From: an uncultured Alloprevotella sp.
Lineage (GTDB): Bacteria > Bacteroidota > Bacteroidia > Bacteroidales > Bacteroidaceae
Assembly (NCBI GenBank): GCA_944320745.1
Contig: CALUIN010000036.1
Location: 1-64,000 of the forward strand
DNA length: 64,000 nucleotides
Direction of reading: 5' to 3'
The notes under the pieces are model-generated. The model saw only the letters and a list, made by a program, of their open reading frames with translations, made no database searches and had not been told where the DNA came from. Of the stretch, positions 1-9,636 are shown piece after piece. Made by a program: the position numbers and the translations under genes. Each line of letters starts with the position of its first letter. Position 1 is the stretch's first letter.

Positions 1-159
1 GGCGCGTGTCTGCATCCCGTCTGTGGGCAGGGAGGCGGTGATGGTCATCGGCTTCAGACCCTCGTTGTTGAGTACTGTACTTTGCAGCGCGTCGTCTTGG
101 CTGCAGGATGCCAGCAACGCTGCGGCTGCCAGCATCAAGAAATTCTGTCTTTTCTTCAT
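1..159 (-). CDS. Fimbrillin-like lipoprotein, N-terminal fragment (runs off the window)
   Basis: The first 53 codons of a minus-strand gene are present; the rest lies before base 1. The product starts MKKRQNFLMLAAAALLASCS, a lipoprotein signal with lipobox L-A-S-C, followed by a Thr-rich stretch ending in QTRA. An early T-R-A type site after the lipobox is usual in fimbrillin-family surface proteins of Bacteroidales. It follows the fimbrillin-like gene at 280-1461 in the same direction after about 120 AT-rich bases, so it is probably the next gene of the fimbrial operon. The family call rests on the N-terminus and context only. Confidence 0.6.
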   Translation of the reverse strand, partial: MKKRQNFLMLAAAALLASCSQDDALQSTVLNNEGLKPMTITASLPTDGMQTRA

Positions 160-279
160 CTTTTTTGTTTTATTCGTCAATAAATTGGTTTTTGTTATCT
201 CCAAATTTTATGCCTGTTTTGATTGAGTCGCTTGTGGGTGAATGACATTGACTTTGTCTTCCCTTTATTTGTTGTATGC

Positions 280-1461
280 TTATTCGGTCTGGTTATTCAA
301 CTTATCTGAAACGACTGAAAAATTTACATAGTAGTCATTAACAGGATTATAACTAACAACATATGTTTCGTTGTCATTTATTAAAATATTCAATTTTTTA
401 TCAAACCCAGCATGTAATATCTTAAAAGTATAATCGTTATCCAATACTTCTTCAAAGATAGTGCCAGACTGTGTAAGGTTAAGTTCTACGTTCTTATGAA
501 AAATAGCACTTAAAACCGCTTCCAAATCTGTTATTTTTTCTTCCGGTAAATAAAATCGGTAGGCACCACCCTCAAAATATCCTACGGGGTCACCGTTTTT
601 CTTTTTGAAAAAGAAGTTGATTTGCTTCTCAACATATTCTTTTGTCGCTCCCCACTTGGGATTGTCCTCCGATAGGCCGCCTTGCAGGGTGACATTCGTA
701 TTGGCGACGAGATGCACAACGTCAATGGTCTGCGCCAAGTCGTGTGCGCTGAATGTGACTGCCTTGTCGTCCGGATTGGGGATGATGTAGGTTGTCAGCA
801 CTTCGCTGTTTGCTGCAAGACCTGCATCGGTCATTTCAATGAAAACACTTTTGTCTTCAAAACTCGAAGCGGAGGCTTCCTGCACGTTATATTTGGACGC
901 GCACGAAGCGGTGAGACTAATGTTTTTACTGTATTCAGAAGAGACATCGGTAGTGGTCTTTAACGTCACTTTTGCCACAACGTGCTTCAACTCAACGGTT
1001 TTACCAACGGTTTCCGGTGTACCCTGCGCTGTGGCCGCGAAAGCGATGCCGCCAATCGTGTATGATACGCTCCGAAGGTCGGTAGGTTCGTTGTCAGTGG
1101 TGGCATTGTCAGCCCAAAACATATAATCAGACTTCGTGTCCTTGGCCACTTGGAGCGTAAAGGAGTAAGTGCCATCGTCATTCTTTATGCCTGCAACCAC
1201 ATTGGAAAGCGTCCCGTTGGAAACGGCCTGCGCATAGAAACGGGTGGGAGCATCATCCTGGGTGGATGTAGCGCGGGTGGCGGCCTGTTTCATATTCCCT
1301 GCCGTATCGTCACCCTGTGTTTCGATGGTATAATCCACCGTAGCGGTGAAGGTGACAGGCACCTCCTCCGTACCGCCATCGCCCAGCAGCTCGTCCTGGC
1401 TGCAAGAAGCGGTAAACAGAGCCACCACAAATGCCATAACTATGTATTTCAAATGTTTCAT
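280..1461 (-). CDS. Fimbrillin-like (FimA/Mfa-type) surface lipoprotein
   Basis: The product is 393 residues with a lipoprotein signal (MKHLKYIVMAFVVALFTASC, lipobox T-A-S-C), so it is probably exported to the outer membrane. The middle carries the hydrophobic-KHVVAKVTL segment typical of fimbrillin-family beta-sandwich domains. Family members are fimbrial subunits or tip adhesins processed after secretion. The gene lies 26 bases behind the Mfa2-like gene on the same strand. The last third, about bases 280-650, is strikingly AT-rich and Lys/Asn/Phe-rich compared with the GC-rich front part. This suggests a mosaic gene with an exchanged or diversifying C-terminal domain. Major subunit versus minor tip protein cannot be decided here. 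Confidence 0.7.
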   Translation of the reverse strand: MKHLKYIVMAFVVALFTASCSQDELLGDGGTEEVPVTFTATVDYTIETQGDDTAGNMKQAATRATSTQDDAPTRFYAQAVSNGTLSNVVAGIKNDDGTYSFTLQVAKDTKSDYMFWADNATTDNEPTDLRSVSYTIGGIAFAATAQGTPETVGKTVELKHVVAKVTLKTTTDVSSEYSKNISLTASCASKYNVQEASASSFEDKSVFIEMTDAGLAANSEVLTTYIIPNPDDKAVTFSAHDLAQTIDVVHLVANTNVTLQGGLSEDNPKWGATKEYVEKQINFFFKKKNGDPVGYFEGGAYRFYLPEEKITDLEAVLSAIFHKNVELNLTQSGTIFEEVLDNDYTFKILHAGFDKKLNILINDNETYVVSYNPVNDYYVNFSVVSDKLNNQTE

Positions 1462-1487
1462 TTTTCCCTTAGTTCAAAAATAATTAA

Positions 1488-2840
1488 TTAAAACTCTATC
1501 ACAATATCCTCGCCCCACTCGGTGTCAATCTGCACGCCGCCCGTGGTCTTGCCTGCCGTGAGGAAGTGGCCCGTGACGGTGGTGAGATGGCCCCGCTTGT
1601 AGGGGATTTTTACGTGCTGCACTGTGGCGACAGCCTCGCCCGTGTTCGTGTCCACCATCTGTATGGTGACGGTGACGAAAGACTCCTCACCGTTGGTCAG
1701 CACGAAGTCCGCACCCACCTGACGGTTCACGGCAGCGTCGTATCCTTCGGCCACGGTCGGCACGGAGGTGTAATGTATGCCCGTGTTGAGTGCATCGTTG
1801 GGCTTACCCGTCGCCACGTTGAAGCCCGTGGGGAAAAAGCCCTCGTAAGTGACGCGCACCTGCAAATCCTCGATAGGCGGCAGGGCTTCGCCCTTTTCTA
1901 TCAAGTTATAATACGCTTCCACGTCGGTGGCAATCAGGCGGTACTTAGCGAAAGGACGGATGAGAGAAACAGAAGCCCCCTCAACTCCCTCCGAGGGGGA
2001 GCTTGGAATGCTCAACGTAGTAGTTGAATAGTATGCGTCCTTCTTATCCGTCTCGCCGTTGGCCACGTAGCTGTCCGTGAGCACCGTCACCTTGCCGAGG
2101 TCGTCGGCATTGTAGTAGCCACCGTTCCAGTCCGCCCAAAGGCGCAGGTCATAATCACCCGGCATCAGGGAGAGCTCGGCCAAGAATGTGCCGTCCGGTT
2201 GCAAGGCGCAATCCTGTACGCGGCGGTGTACGCGGTTGCTTGTGCCTGCCTGGTAAACCTCCGCCACGCAACGCAACGGCTTGCTGTCACTGCCATTGGC
2301 ACGGGTGGCTATGTAGGCAGGCAAGTCCAACCCCGGCACGGAGAGCGAGAGGCGCACCGTGGAGAGGTGGATGCCGCTTGTGCCGTCCGTCAGCACGAGG
2401 TGCAGCCGCTCGATGTCGCCCGAAGTCACCTCTATCTGTTCCGAGGCAGTGAGCATATAGGGGAAGTCGGCGGCGTGTGCCTTGAGCCATTCCACCAGGT
2501 CGGGGATGGTCGTCTGCTCCGGAAGCGGTTCCACTTTCGTGTCCGCCGGGTCGCCGTTGGCCACCACAACCACCGTATAGCTGCCCGCCGGGACGGGGAT
2601 GTATTCCGAAGCCAGCCCGGAAGGGTCGTCGTATGTCTCGCAAAGGTCGGCGGTGCCGTCGCTGCCGAAGAGGTAGAGGGTGAGGTCCGTGACCTCCGCC
2701 TCGCTTTCCAGTCCTATGATCATCGCCCCCTGTCCTTCGGGCAAGGGGTACTCGCCCTCGTGCGCGTCGTCATCGCAGGCCGTCAGGCAGACACCCAAGG
2801 CCACGCACAGCACGAGGCAGGCGTATGACAATCCTTTCAT
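1488..2840 (-). CDS. FimB/Mfa2-like (DUF6562-type) fimbrial accessory lipoprotein
   Basis: This is a lipoprotein of about 450 residues; the start at 2840 gives a clean signal (MKGLSYACLVLCVALGVCLT before A-C). In-frame ATGs at 2858 and 2867 are also possible. The mature part resembles Mfa2/FimB-type anchor proteins: an early beta-sandwich (YLFGSDG, then VPAGSYTVVVVANGD) and a second DUF6562-like module (LMPGDYDLRLWADW, then YYNADDLGKVTVL). In Porphyromonas such proteins anchor and limit the length of fimbriae. It sits between the OmpA-type gene (37 bases upstream) and the fimbrillin-like gene. The role is inferred from family and context. Confidence 0.68.
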   Translation of the reverse strand: MKGLSYACLVLCVALGVCLTACDDDAHEGEYPLPEGQGAMIIGLESEAEVTDLTLYLFGSDGTADLCETYDDPSGLASEYIPVPAGSYTVVVVANGDPADTKVEPLPEQTTIPDLVEWLKAHAADFPYMLTASEQIEVTSGDIERLHLVLTDGTSGIHLSTVRLSLSVPGLDLPAYIATRANGSDSKPLRCVAEVYQAGTSNRVHRRVQDCALQPDGTFLAELSLMPGDYDLRLWADWNGGYYNADDLGKVTVLTDSYVANGETDKKDAYYSTTTLSIPSSPSEGVEGASVSLIRPFAKYRLIATDVEAYYNLIEKGEALPPIEDLQVRVTYEGFFPTGFNVATGKPNDALNTGIHYTSVPTVAEGYDAAVNRQVGADFVLTNGEESFVTVTIQMVDTNTGEAVATVQHVKIPYKRGHLTTVTGHFLTAGKTTGGVQIDTEWGEDIVIEF

Positions 2841-2876
2841 TTCATGTATTCTATTCATTCTTATCATGTTTCTCTA

Positions 2877-4121
2877 TTAGTTCATACCAGAGTCTGTCAC
2901 CACACGCCTTGCCTCCTTTGCGGACGGAGCCTGCGTGTCGCTGCCACGGCCCACGGTGCGGATGCGCGAGGCTTCGATGCCGTTATCAATCAGCCATGCC
3001 TTCAACGCCTCGGCGCGGAGGAGCGACACACGCCCGTTCACCGCCCGGCTGCCCCGCGTGTCGCACCAGCCCGTGAGGGTGACGGCCATGCCGGGGTTCT
3101 CTTTCAGGATGGCGAGTATCTGACGCGCCTTGGGCAGTTCGGGAGCCGTTATCTCCGTGCCGTCGAAGGGGAAATAGATGACGGGGAAGGAAACTTCCGC
3201 CGCTTCCTCCGTGGGAGAGCTTACGGATACCTTCTCGGCTGTCTCCGCCGTGTCCTTTGCCACGGGCGTTTCCTCCACGGTCGTTGTTTCGGGTTGCTCC
3301 ACGCGCTCGTCGCACTCCGTCCTTACGGGCGTGGCCGATTCAAGCGACGTGGCAGGTATGGCTTCCACGGGTTTCCGGGCTTTCCTGCCGCCCAGGGAGA
3401 AGCCGAGGCGGATGCCGCTCTCCCAGATGAAGTTGTTGTCGTGGCGGTATTCCGGCATCCCGTCCATCGGGTCGCCCGTAAGCCAGGTGAGGCCCGAATA
3501 GATGCCTATGGACACACAAGAAGTAATGCGGTAGGCCGCCTGCACGTTGCCGCCCGCGCCGAGGTGCCAACGGGTGTCGCCCTTCAGCACGTCCGTACCG
3601 CCGCTGACGGTCTGTACAGTGGACTTCGTACCTATGGCCGCGACGTGCGGCGAAAGCTCCAATGTCCAGCGGCTATGTTTCGTCTTCGGGAAGAAGCCGA
3701 GCAGGTTGACATTCAGTTGCAGACCGTAACGCTGCGTGAACGTGCCGCTTTTCAGGTCGGCGTAACGCCACCCGTCCATTCCGGCCACGGCAGCCTCGTA
3801 ACGATGGCCGTCCGCGCCGAGCCAGTAGCCCGCGCAACAGTCCTGCGCGCTTTGGTTCACCCGTCCCCAGGCAGCCTGCGCCTCCAGCGACAGCACGGGA
3901 TTGAAGCGGTAGCCCCCGTAGAGGCCCACGTCGAAGCCCGCCCGTGTCTTGTCGGCCCCGAAGCTGCTGAACGTACTTATTCCGAAAGGCACACCGCCCT
4001 GCAGGCCGATGTACCAAGAAGGATTGTCTTCCGTGTCTTGCGTGTTTCTCTCCTGCGCGGACATGGGGATGGCCGCCATGAACAGGAAGCAGACGCAAAG
4101 CATCTTTTTCAATAGGTGCAT
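2877..4121 (-). CDS. OmpA-family outer-membrane protein of the fimbrial operon
   Basis: The start at 4121 gives 414 residues beginning with a Sec signal (MHLLKKMLCVCFLFMAAIPM then SAQ). The first 240 or so mature residues alternate like an outer-membrane beta-barrel (WYIGLQGGVPFG, GLYGGYRFNP, WHLGAGGNVQAAYR). A Pro/Thr/Glu-rich linker follows, then a C-terminal OmpA-like peptidoglycan-binding domain (YFPFDGTEI, LTGWCDTRGS, R-A-E-A-L-K-A-W-L). It is the first gene of the fimbrial operon. The reading frame stays open upstream to 4601 through a CA repeat, but that would bury the signal peptide, so I reject the longer start. It probably anchors the fimbrial machinery to the cell wall. Confidence 0.75.
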   Translation of the reverse strand: MHLLKKMLCVCFLFMAAIPMSAQERNTQDTEDNPSWYIGLQGGVPFGISTFSSFGADKTRAGFDVGLYGGYRFNPVLSLEAQAAWGRVNQSAQDCCAGYWLGADGHRYEAAVAGMDGWRYADLKSGTFTQRYGLQLNVNLLGFFPKTKHSRWTLELSPHVAAIGTKSTVQTVSGGTDVLKGDTRWHLGAGGNVQAAYRITSCVSIGIYSGLTWLTGDPMDGMPEYRHDNNFIWESGIRLGFSLGGRKARKPVEAIPATSLESATPVRTECDERVEQPETTTVEETPVAKDTAETAEKVSVSSPTEEAAEVSFPVIYFPFDGTEITAPELPKARQILAILKENPGMAVTLTGWCDTRGSRAVNGRVSLLRAEALKAWLIDNGIEASRIRTVGRGSDTQAPSAKEARRVVTDSGMN

Positions 4122-4372
4122 AGTTTCGTATTTTTTGAGTGAATGCAAACTCTCCCCCGAGGCCAGATGGCAGGGCGCAGCGCCGCCGCGGCTGGCAAAA
4201 GCCGGCCACGGGCCGGGCCGATGTCGGGAAAATGGGGGAGAGACACCGGCCGGGCCGTGGGAGTGAAAGTAAAAGTAAAAGGGAAAGATCTTCTCCTTAC
4301 GCGGTGGCGGAAAGGGGGATGCGCAAGGTTGGCTGTCAGGGCGCTTTTTCTTATCTTGACGCGCGAGGAAAA

Positions 4373-4419
<47 letters not shown>

Positions 4420-4620
4420 ACACAAGAAACGGACATACGCAAATTTCCAGCGAAGTTTTTGCGCGGGTTGCCGCAGGCTGAGGGCGTCGTAGCTTTCGTG
4501 TGGTGGCTACGACGTTGGCCGATGGCTGTCTGCCCCGGCGGCAGTAGGGCTGAACAGTGTCCGTGCTGCATGATGGTTTTCGGGTTGTCAGTCGGGCGCA
4601 TGGCGAACCGTACGCCTTTG

Positions 4621-4628
4621 CAAAGTTA
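4621..4628 (-). promoter_or_regulatory. Candidate -7 element for the fimbrial operon
   Basis: The minus strand reads TAACTTTG, matching the Bacteroidales -7 consensus TAnnTTTG. No clear TTG lies at -33 spacing. If used, the transcript would have a leader of nearly 500 nt that includes the CA repeat. Confidence 0.45.
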
Positions 4629-4732
4629 AGGGGGAAGCGGTTTTCGGCCATGACTTCCCGGGCAATTGTTGTCCCGTTTTTTCATGCAGGGTGTTCCATT
4701 TATTCACGCGATTCCTTTTAATGCGCTTGTTG

Positions 4733-6567
4733 TCAGTTTGTTATATGCTTTTTGCTCCCATTCCCTTTTAGGATGCTTTTTCGGAACTCTTCCGGCTTCA
4801 CACCGAAGCGCTGGACGAATGATGCGTAGAAAGACGTGCGCGACATGCCACAGGCCTTGATGATGGCGTCGGTGGACCAGTCGGGATGTTCGATGAAAAG
4901 TTCGTTGGCGTAGCTGAATCTCAAGTCTTGGATGTAAGTGGTGAACGGCACGCCGGCAAATTCCCGAATAGCCGGGCGAACTTGTTTTGCGGCACGGGGA
5001 TGATTTTGAGCATCTCCGTGCGGGAGAAGCCGGGGTTGCGGAACAGTTGCCTGTTCTTTATTTCGCAGACGATGCGGTCGAAAAGGATGCGGTCGGCTTC
5101 TGCCTGCTTGTTGCCGTTTTCTTCCTTCTGGGCGGACGGGTCGCCGCTTTCCTTCCCCGTTTCCTGTTGGTCGGTTGGGGTGTCGGCGGCTCCCCGTTAG
5201 CTTTCTAGGCGTGCCAGCTGTTCGTGCAGGGCGAGGAGTTCCCCGGTTTTGCTGTCGAGCTCCCGCCTGTCGGCCAACTGGCGTTTCACCTGCGCCACCA
5301 AGGCCAGGCTGCGGCGGCTGATGTCCCGGTTCTTGCGGACGATGACGTAGCCCAGGCTTCCACCCACCACCATCACCACGATGACCGCTATCGCGACGAC
5401 CATCCACCGGTCGGCGTTCTGCTGTTCCTTCTTTATCTGTGCGTCCTTTTCCTCGCTCTCGTAGATTTCCGACCATTGCAGCGCGTCGGCAATGCGCTCC
5501 CTGCGGCGGAGCGTGTCCGTCAGGGCCAGCATGGCGGCCTGCACCCGTGCCACCTCGCCGACATCGCCCTTGCCCTGCCAGGCTTCCAGTTCCGACTGCA
5601 GGTGCGGATTGATATAGTCCCAATTCACGGTGTCCGTGTTCGCTTGGAGCAATTTCTTCTCCCGATACACATAGCGCAGAGCCTCGTCGAAGCGTCCGGC
5701 TGCCACCAGTCCGGGGATGCGGATGTATTCGCCTTCAGGCGTGGAAGCCACCGGGTTGGCTTCCAACTGGCGGTACAGCCTGTCGCCATCCGCCTTGCGC
5801 CCGGTAGAATAGGCAACGGGGCAAAGTACGGCCAGTAGCTCGGCCCGTCGCAGTTCCACCAATCCGTCCGGCACGTCCTTGCTCGCCTCCAGGCCTTTCA
5901 GGGCTTCCTCCATCCGTGGGGCCAGGGCGTAGGCTTCCTCGTTGCGGTCCACCTCGTAGAGCGCGGACAGTTTCAGCCCGATGGAATAGAAAAGTTCGTC
6001 CCACGCATGGTAGCCGGAGTTCTTGCGGGCTTCCTCGTCGAGAAGGCCTATGCCGATGTCGAAATGGCGGAACGCCTCGCCGTGCTGCGCCATGAGCATC
6101 AAGGTCTTTGCCCAAGTGACGTGGAAGTCGGCCTCGTAGGTCTTGCTTTCCTGCTGTCTGGCCAGCTCCAGCCCCTCGGCGCAGTAGCGTACACTGGCGG
6201 CATAGTCGCCGTTGGTATGGCTGTCTTCCGCCATGTAGGAAAACAGCGACAAAAGTTTGTCGGGGTGCTTCCGCGCCTCCGGGTCGGCGTAAGCCTTGCG
6301 GCCGTAGAACAGGGCCGCCCTGTAACGGGAAAGGCTGTTGTGGTTGACAAGGCAGCGCAGCATATTGGTCTCGAAGGGCGTGAACAGCCGCCTTTCCTCC
6401 GCCGTGTCGAGCAGGGCGAGGGCTTCCTCCGGCTTCTCGAATGAAATGCCCTCTATATATCCGGCGGTGTACACGCTGTCGCGCCCGTCCGCGTCGGGGC
6501 CGGAATGCCCCGCGTGGCAGGCCGTAAGCAGGCAGGCCGCCAAGAGCAGGATGATATGGAGTTTTAC
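4733..6567 (-). pseudogene. Broken TPR / transmembrane / AraC-type HTH regulator
   Basis: Read on the minus strand, the pieces assemble into one known Bacteroidales architecture. There is an N-terminal lipoprotein-like signal (KLHIILLLAACLLTACHAG), a TPR-like helical sensor part, one transmembrane helix (VVAIAVIVVMVVGGSLGYVI), a coiled coil, then an AraC-type DNA-binding domain (YIQDLRFSYANELF, IIKACGMSRTSFYASF). Three lesions are visible. The signal peptide is preceded by GTA (6565-6567) with no usual start codon nearby. An in-frame TAA lies at 5197-5199. A one-base loss around 4963-4968 (TTCGGG where TTCCGGG would restore FARLFREF) shifts the DNA-binding domain out of frame. It sits next to the fimbrial operon and probably once controlled it. 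Confidence 0.8.
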
Positions 6568-6596
6568 TCGTAATATACTATTGGCAAATGTTTTCG

Positions 6597-6604
6597 CAAA
6601 ATTA
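6597..6604 (-). promoter_or_regulatory. Candidate -7 element upstream of the broken regulator
   Basis: The minus strand reads TAATTTTG, about 30 bases before the expected start of the TPR/AraC pseudogene. No TTG lies at the proper -33 distance. Confidence 0.4.
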
Positions 6605-6737
6605 ATGCAATTTTGGCTTGAGGCGGAGAAATCCGTCTTTCTTATTCTATTATTTTCTGTAGAAATAAGCCTCGCAGTTGTTTCCCGTAGAACTTTCTGC
6701 GATGTCCGCAGCACAATGCGTGGGATGATTAATAAAA

Positions 6738-6772
6738 AAAAGATGCCCGGATTCGTATCCGGGCATCTTTAG
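6738..6772 (-). terminator. Rho-independent terminator after rpsA
   Basis: A ten-base-pair stem (AGATGCCCGG / CCGGGCATCT) with a short loop lies 27 bases after the rpsA stop. On the minus strand it is followed by a run of T. Confidence 0.9.
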
Positions 6773-6798
6773 GTCTGAAGTTATTTGATCACAGGGGA

Positions 6799-8589
6799 TT
6801 AAGAATTTTCCTGTTCCATCTTAGCCTTCAAAGCAGCGAGAGCGTCGATGTCGCCAAGGCTGGTGGATGCAGCCTGGTTCTGAATGGCCGGCGTGGCTTC
6901 TTCCTTCTTGTTGGTTTTGCGGGAGGCCTTCTTCTCAGCCTTAGCCTCTGCACGGTGAGCATCTTCGAACGTGCGGCTGTGGGAGAGGATGATGCGCTTG
7001 CTGTCTTTGTTGAACTCGATAACCTTGAAGGGCAGCTTCTCGTTTAGAGCGGCGTGGCTGCCGTCTTCCTTCACAAGATGCTTAGGCGTAGCGAAGCCTT
7101 CCACACCGTATTCAAGCTGTACAACGGCACCCTTCTCCAACATCTGGACGATAGTACCCTCGTGTACGCTGCCTTCAGTGAAGATGGTCTCGAATACATC
7201 CCAAGGGTTCTCCTCCAGCTGCTTGTGGCCGAGGCTCAGGCGGCGGTTGTCCTTGTCAATTTCAAGCACAACGACTTCGAGGTCGGCACCGATCTGGGTA
7301 AATTCGGACGGATGCTTGATCTTTTTCGTCCAAGACAGATCGGAGATGTGTACCAAACCGTCTACGCCCTCTTCCAGTTCTACGAATACGCCGAAGTTCG
7401 TGAAGTTGCGGACTTTTGCGTGATGCTTCGAGCCAACGGGGTATTTTACTTCAATATCCTTCCAGGGGTCTTCCTTGAGCTGCTTGATGCCGAGCGACAT
7501 CTTTCTCTCAGTGCGGTCGAGCGTAAGGATTACGGCTTCAACTTCGTCGCCGACTTTCAGGAACTCCTGTGCGGAGCGCAGGTGTTGGCTCCAGCTCATT
7601 TCGCTGACGTGAATCAGGCCTTCAACGCCCGGGGCGATTTCAACGAATGCACCGTAGTCGGCCATGACTACCACTTTGCCTTTGACTTTGTCGCCTACCT
7701 TAAGGTTCGGGTCAAGCGCATCCCAAGGATGCGGAGTCAGCTGCTTCAGACCAAGAGCTATACGCTTCTTCTCTTCATCGAAGTCGAGGATAACGACATT
7801 CAACTTCTGGTCCAGCTCAACGATCTCGTGCGGATCGTTCACGCGGCCCCAGCTCAGGTCGGTAATGTGAATCAGACCGTCTACGCCGCCCAAGTCGATG
7901 AATACACCATACGGAGTGATGTTCTTGACGGTGCCTTCGAGCACTTGGCCTTTCTCGAGCTTGGAAATGATTTCCTGCTTCTGGGCTTCGAGCTCGGCTT
8001 CGATCAGAGCCTTGTGCGATACGACTACGTTCTTGTATTCCTGGTTGATCTTGACAATCTGGAACTCCATAGTCTTTCCGACGAAGACGTCGTAGTCGCG
8101 GATAGGCTTTACGTCGATCTGCGAACCGGGCAAGAAGGCTTCGATGCCGAATACATCGACAATCATGCCACCCTTCGTGCGGCACTTGATATAGCCCTTG
8201 ATGACTTCCTTGTTCTCGAGAGCCTGGTTGACTCTCTCCCAGGACTTGCTGGCTCTGGCTTTTTTATGGGAAAGGACAAGCTGTCCCTTTTTGTCCTCTT
8301 GGTTTTCAATGTAGACCTCGACCATATCGCCCACCTTTAGGTCCGGATTGTAGCGGAACTCGTTGGCGGGGATAATGCCGTTGCTCTTCGCGCCTATGTC
8401 TACGATGACTTCGCGCTTGTCAATGGAAATGACTTTGCCTTCCACGACTTCGTTCTCGTGAACGTGGCCCAGCGTCTTGTCATAGATGCTTTCGAGCTCG
8501 TTCTTGCTCTGAAGATTCTCGGCTGTGCCGTTCTCAAACGCGTTCCAGTCGAAATCGGACAAGGGAGCGATGTTCTTTAAATTCTCCAT
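6799..8589 (-). CDS. rpsA: 30S ribosomal protein S1
   Basis: The product is 596 residues with serial S1 (OB-fold) RNA-binding repeats. Repeated signatures of the form G-x-V-x-G-V-F-V-x-x-x-x-G-V-x-G-L-x-H-x-S/T-D/E-L/M occur, for example YGVFIDLGGVDGLIHITDLS and YGAFVEIAPGVEGLIHVSEM. The C-terminus is a Lys/Glu-rich tail. S1 binds mRNA leaders and brings them to the 30S subunit; in Bacteroidota, which rely little on Shine-Dalgarno pairing, this role is thought to be important. It is a single-gene unit with a strong promoter upstream and a terminator downstream. Antisense open frames over this gene are shadows. Confidence 0.97.
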   Translation of the reverse strand: MENLKNIAPLSDFDWNAFENGTAENLQSKNELESIYDKTLGHVHENEVVEGKVISIDKREVIVDIGAKSNGIIPANEFRYNPDLKVGDMVEVYIENQEDKKGQLVLSHKKARASKSWERVNQALENKEVIKGYIKCRTKGGMIVDVFGIEAFLPGSQIDVKPIRDYDVFVGKTMEFQIVKINQEYKNVVVSHKALIEAELEAQKQEIISKLEKGQVLEGTVKNITPYGVFIDLGGVDGLIHITDLSWGRVNDPHEIVELDQKLNVVILDFDEEKKRIALGLKQLTPHPWDALDPNLKVGDKVKGKVVVMADYGAFVEIAPGVEGLIHVSEMSWSQHLRSAQEFLKVGDEVEAVILTLDRTERKMSLGIKQLKEDPWKDIEVKYPVGSKHHAKVRNFTNFGVFVELEEGVDGLVHISDLSWTKKIKHPSEFTQIGADLEVVVLEIDKDNRRLSLGHKQLEENPWDVFETIFTEGSVHEGTIVQMLEKGAVVQLEYGVEGFATPKHLVKEDGSHAALNEKLPFKVIEFNKDSKRIILSHSRTFEDAHRAEAKAEKKASRKTNKKEEATPAIQNQAASTSLGDIDALAALKAKMEQENS

Positions 8590-8651
8590 TAAGTTGTTGA
8601 AATGATTAAGTTATTAAACGGTTGGACTTTATGTTGGTTGAAAAGACGGCG

Positions 8652-8681
8652 CAAAGATACGCTATTTTTTTCAACCGGCAA
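8652..8681 (-). promoter_or_regulatory. rpsA promoter (-33 / -7)
   Basis: The minus strand shows TTG at 8681-8679, a 19-base spacer, then TATCTTTG at 8659-8652. This is an almost ideal Bacteroidales housekeeping promoter, giving a leader of about 55 nt before the rpsA ATG. Confidence 0.8.
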
Positions 8682-8718
8682 GATTTGACGGGTTTTTATT
8701 CGTATAAAATCAGAAATA

Positions 8719-9471
8719 TCAGCAGTCTATCGTTTCTCCCTCGTGGCTGATGCGCCAAAAGGGAATGTCGCTCATCCCCGTAATTTCGGCCATCCGCCAT
8801 GCCGAATGGAATCCGCTCGCTACAAAGTGCATGGGGACGAACAAACCCACGCGGAAGCGTTCGATAAATTGCCGTCCGCCGCGGGTATAGCCGTTGCCGA
8901 TGCGGGCGTCCACGGGAAACATGGCAATATCGAGATGGTCTGTCACCTTCCGGATGTCTTTCAGTTCGCCTAAGTAGCGTTTTTCTTCTCTGTCGGGATG
9001 AATTTCTGTCCCGAACTCCGGGCTATACGCTGTGCCGCCTGCATAGTCGTCGGTCAGGAAGCGGGCGTACCAATTGTTCAGATCGCCGGCGTGGAAGATA
9101 AGTTTTCCCTCGGTTTCCACTATCCATGAAACCCCACTGTCTGTGCTTCCTGTAGCTGTGACGCGGAGAAACGGGTCGTGCCAGGTTCCGCTTTTTGCTA
9201 TCCATACGTCGGCCTCCCATTTCCCTGCCCGTCTGTGCCTTAGAATGTCTTTGGACAGTATGTAGGTAATGTCCTGTTTGACTGAGCGCCAGGACAGGAT
9301 GTCGCGGTTGAAGTGGTCTTCGTGGAAATGGCTGGACAATACGTACAGCGGCTTTTCCGTGCGCAGCAGGCTGGGGACAACGCCTGCCGGATCCTGCCAG
9401 AAGTCAAACACGATGACGCATCGATCCGTCTCGAGGATAAAGCAACTGTGAAAAACGTAAGTCAGTTTCAT
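8719..9471 (-). CDS. MBL-fold metallo-hydrolase
   Basis: The product is about 250 residues if started at MKLTYVFHSCF (9471); an upstream ATG at 9498 adds nine residues without family character. It carries the metal-binding motif S-S-H-F-H-E-D-H, a later FHAGDLNNW (His/Asp ligands) and VPMHF, all typical of the metallo-beta-lactamase fold and closest to UlaG/YtnP-like cytoplasmic hydrolases. No signal peptide is visible. The substrate is unknown. The small lipoprotein gene at 9637 lies upstream on the same strand, so the two may share a transcript. Confidence 0.8.
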   Translation of the reverse strand: MKLTYVFHSCFILETDRCVIVFDFWQDPAGVVPSLLRTEKPLYVLSSHFHEDHFNRDILSWRSVKQDITYILSKDILRHRRAGKWEADVWIAKSGTWHDPFLRVTATGSTDSGVSWIVETEGKLIFHAGDLNNWYARFLTDDYAGGTAYSPEFGTEIHPDREEKRYLGELKDIRKVTDHLDIAMFPVDARIGNGYTRGGRQFIERFRVGLFVPMHFVASGFHSAWRMAEITGMSDIPFWRISHEGETIDC

Positions 9472-9636
9472 TTTGAGCAGTCGCGCTTCCGTGAGCATCG
9501 GCTGGCGCAGGCGTTACGGGAGGACGACTCCCGGTTTGGCAGTTTGGCGATGGGGGCGGAAGGCAGCCGGTGGTGAGAACGGCCGGTTCGCCGAACGCTT
9601 AGCCGGTTGGACAACAGGTCAGGCACGTCGCCGCGT

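Noticed and set aside
2844..4115. A 423-residue plus-strand open frame opposite the OmpA-type fimbrial gene.
   Set aside because: Arg/Ala/His-rich shadow without domain; the opposite strand has a signal peptide, barrel and OmpA domain.
7054..8340. A 428-residue open frame antisense to rpsA.
   Set aside because: It mirrors the codon bias of rpsA, has no recognisable domain and overlaps a universally conserved gene.
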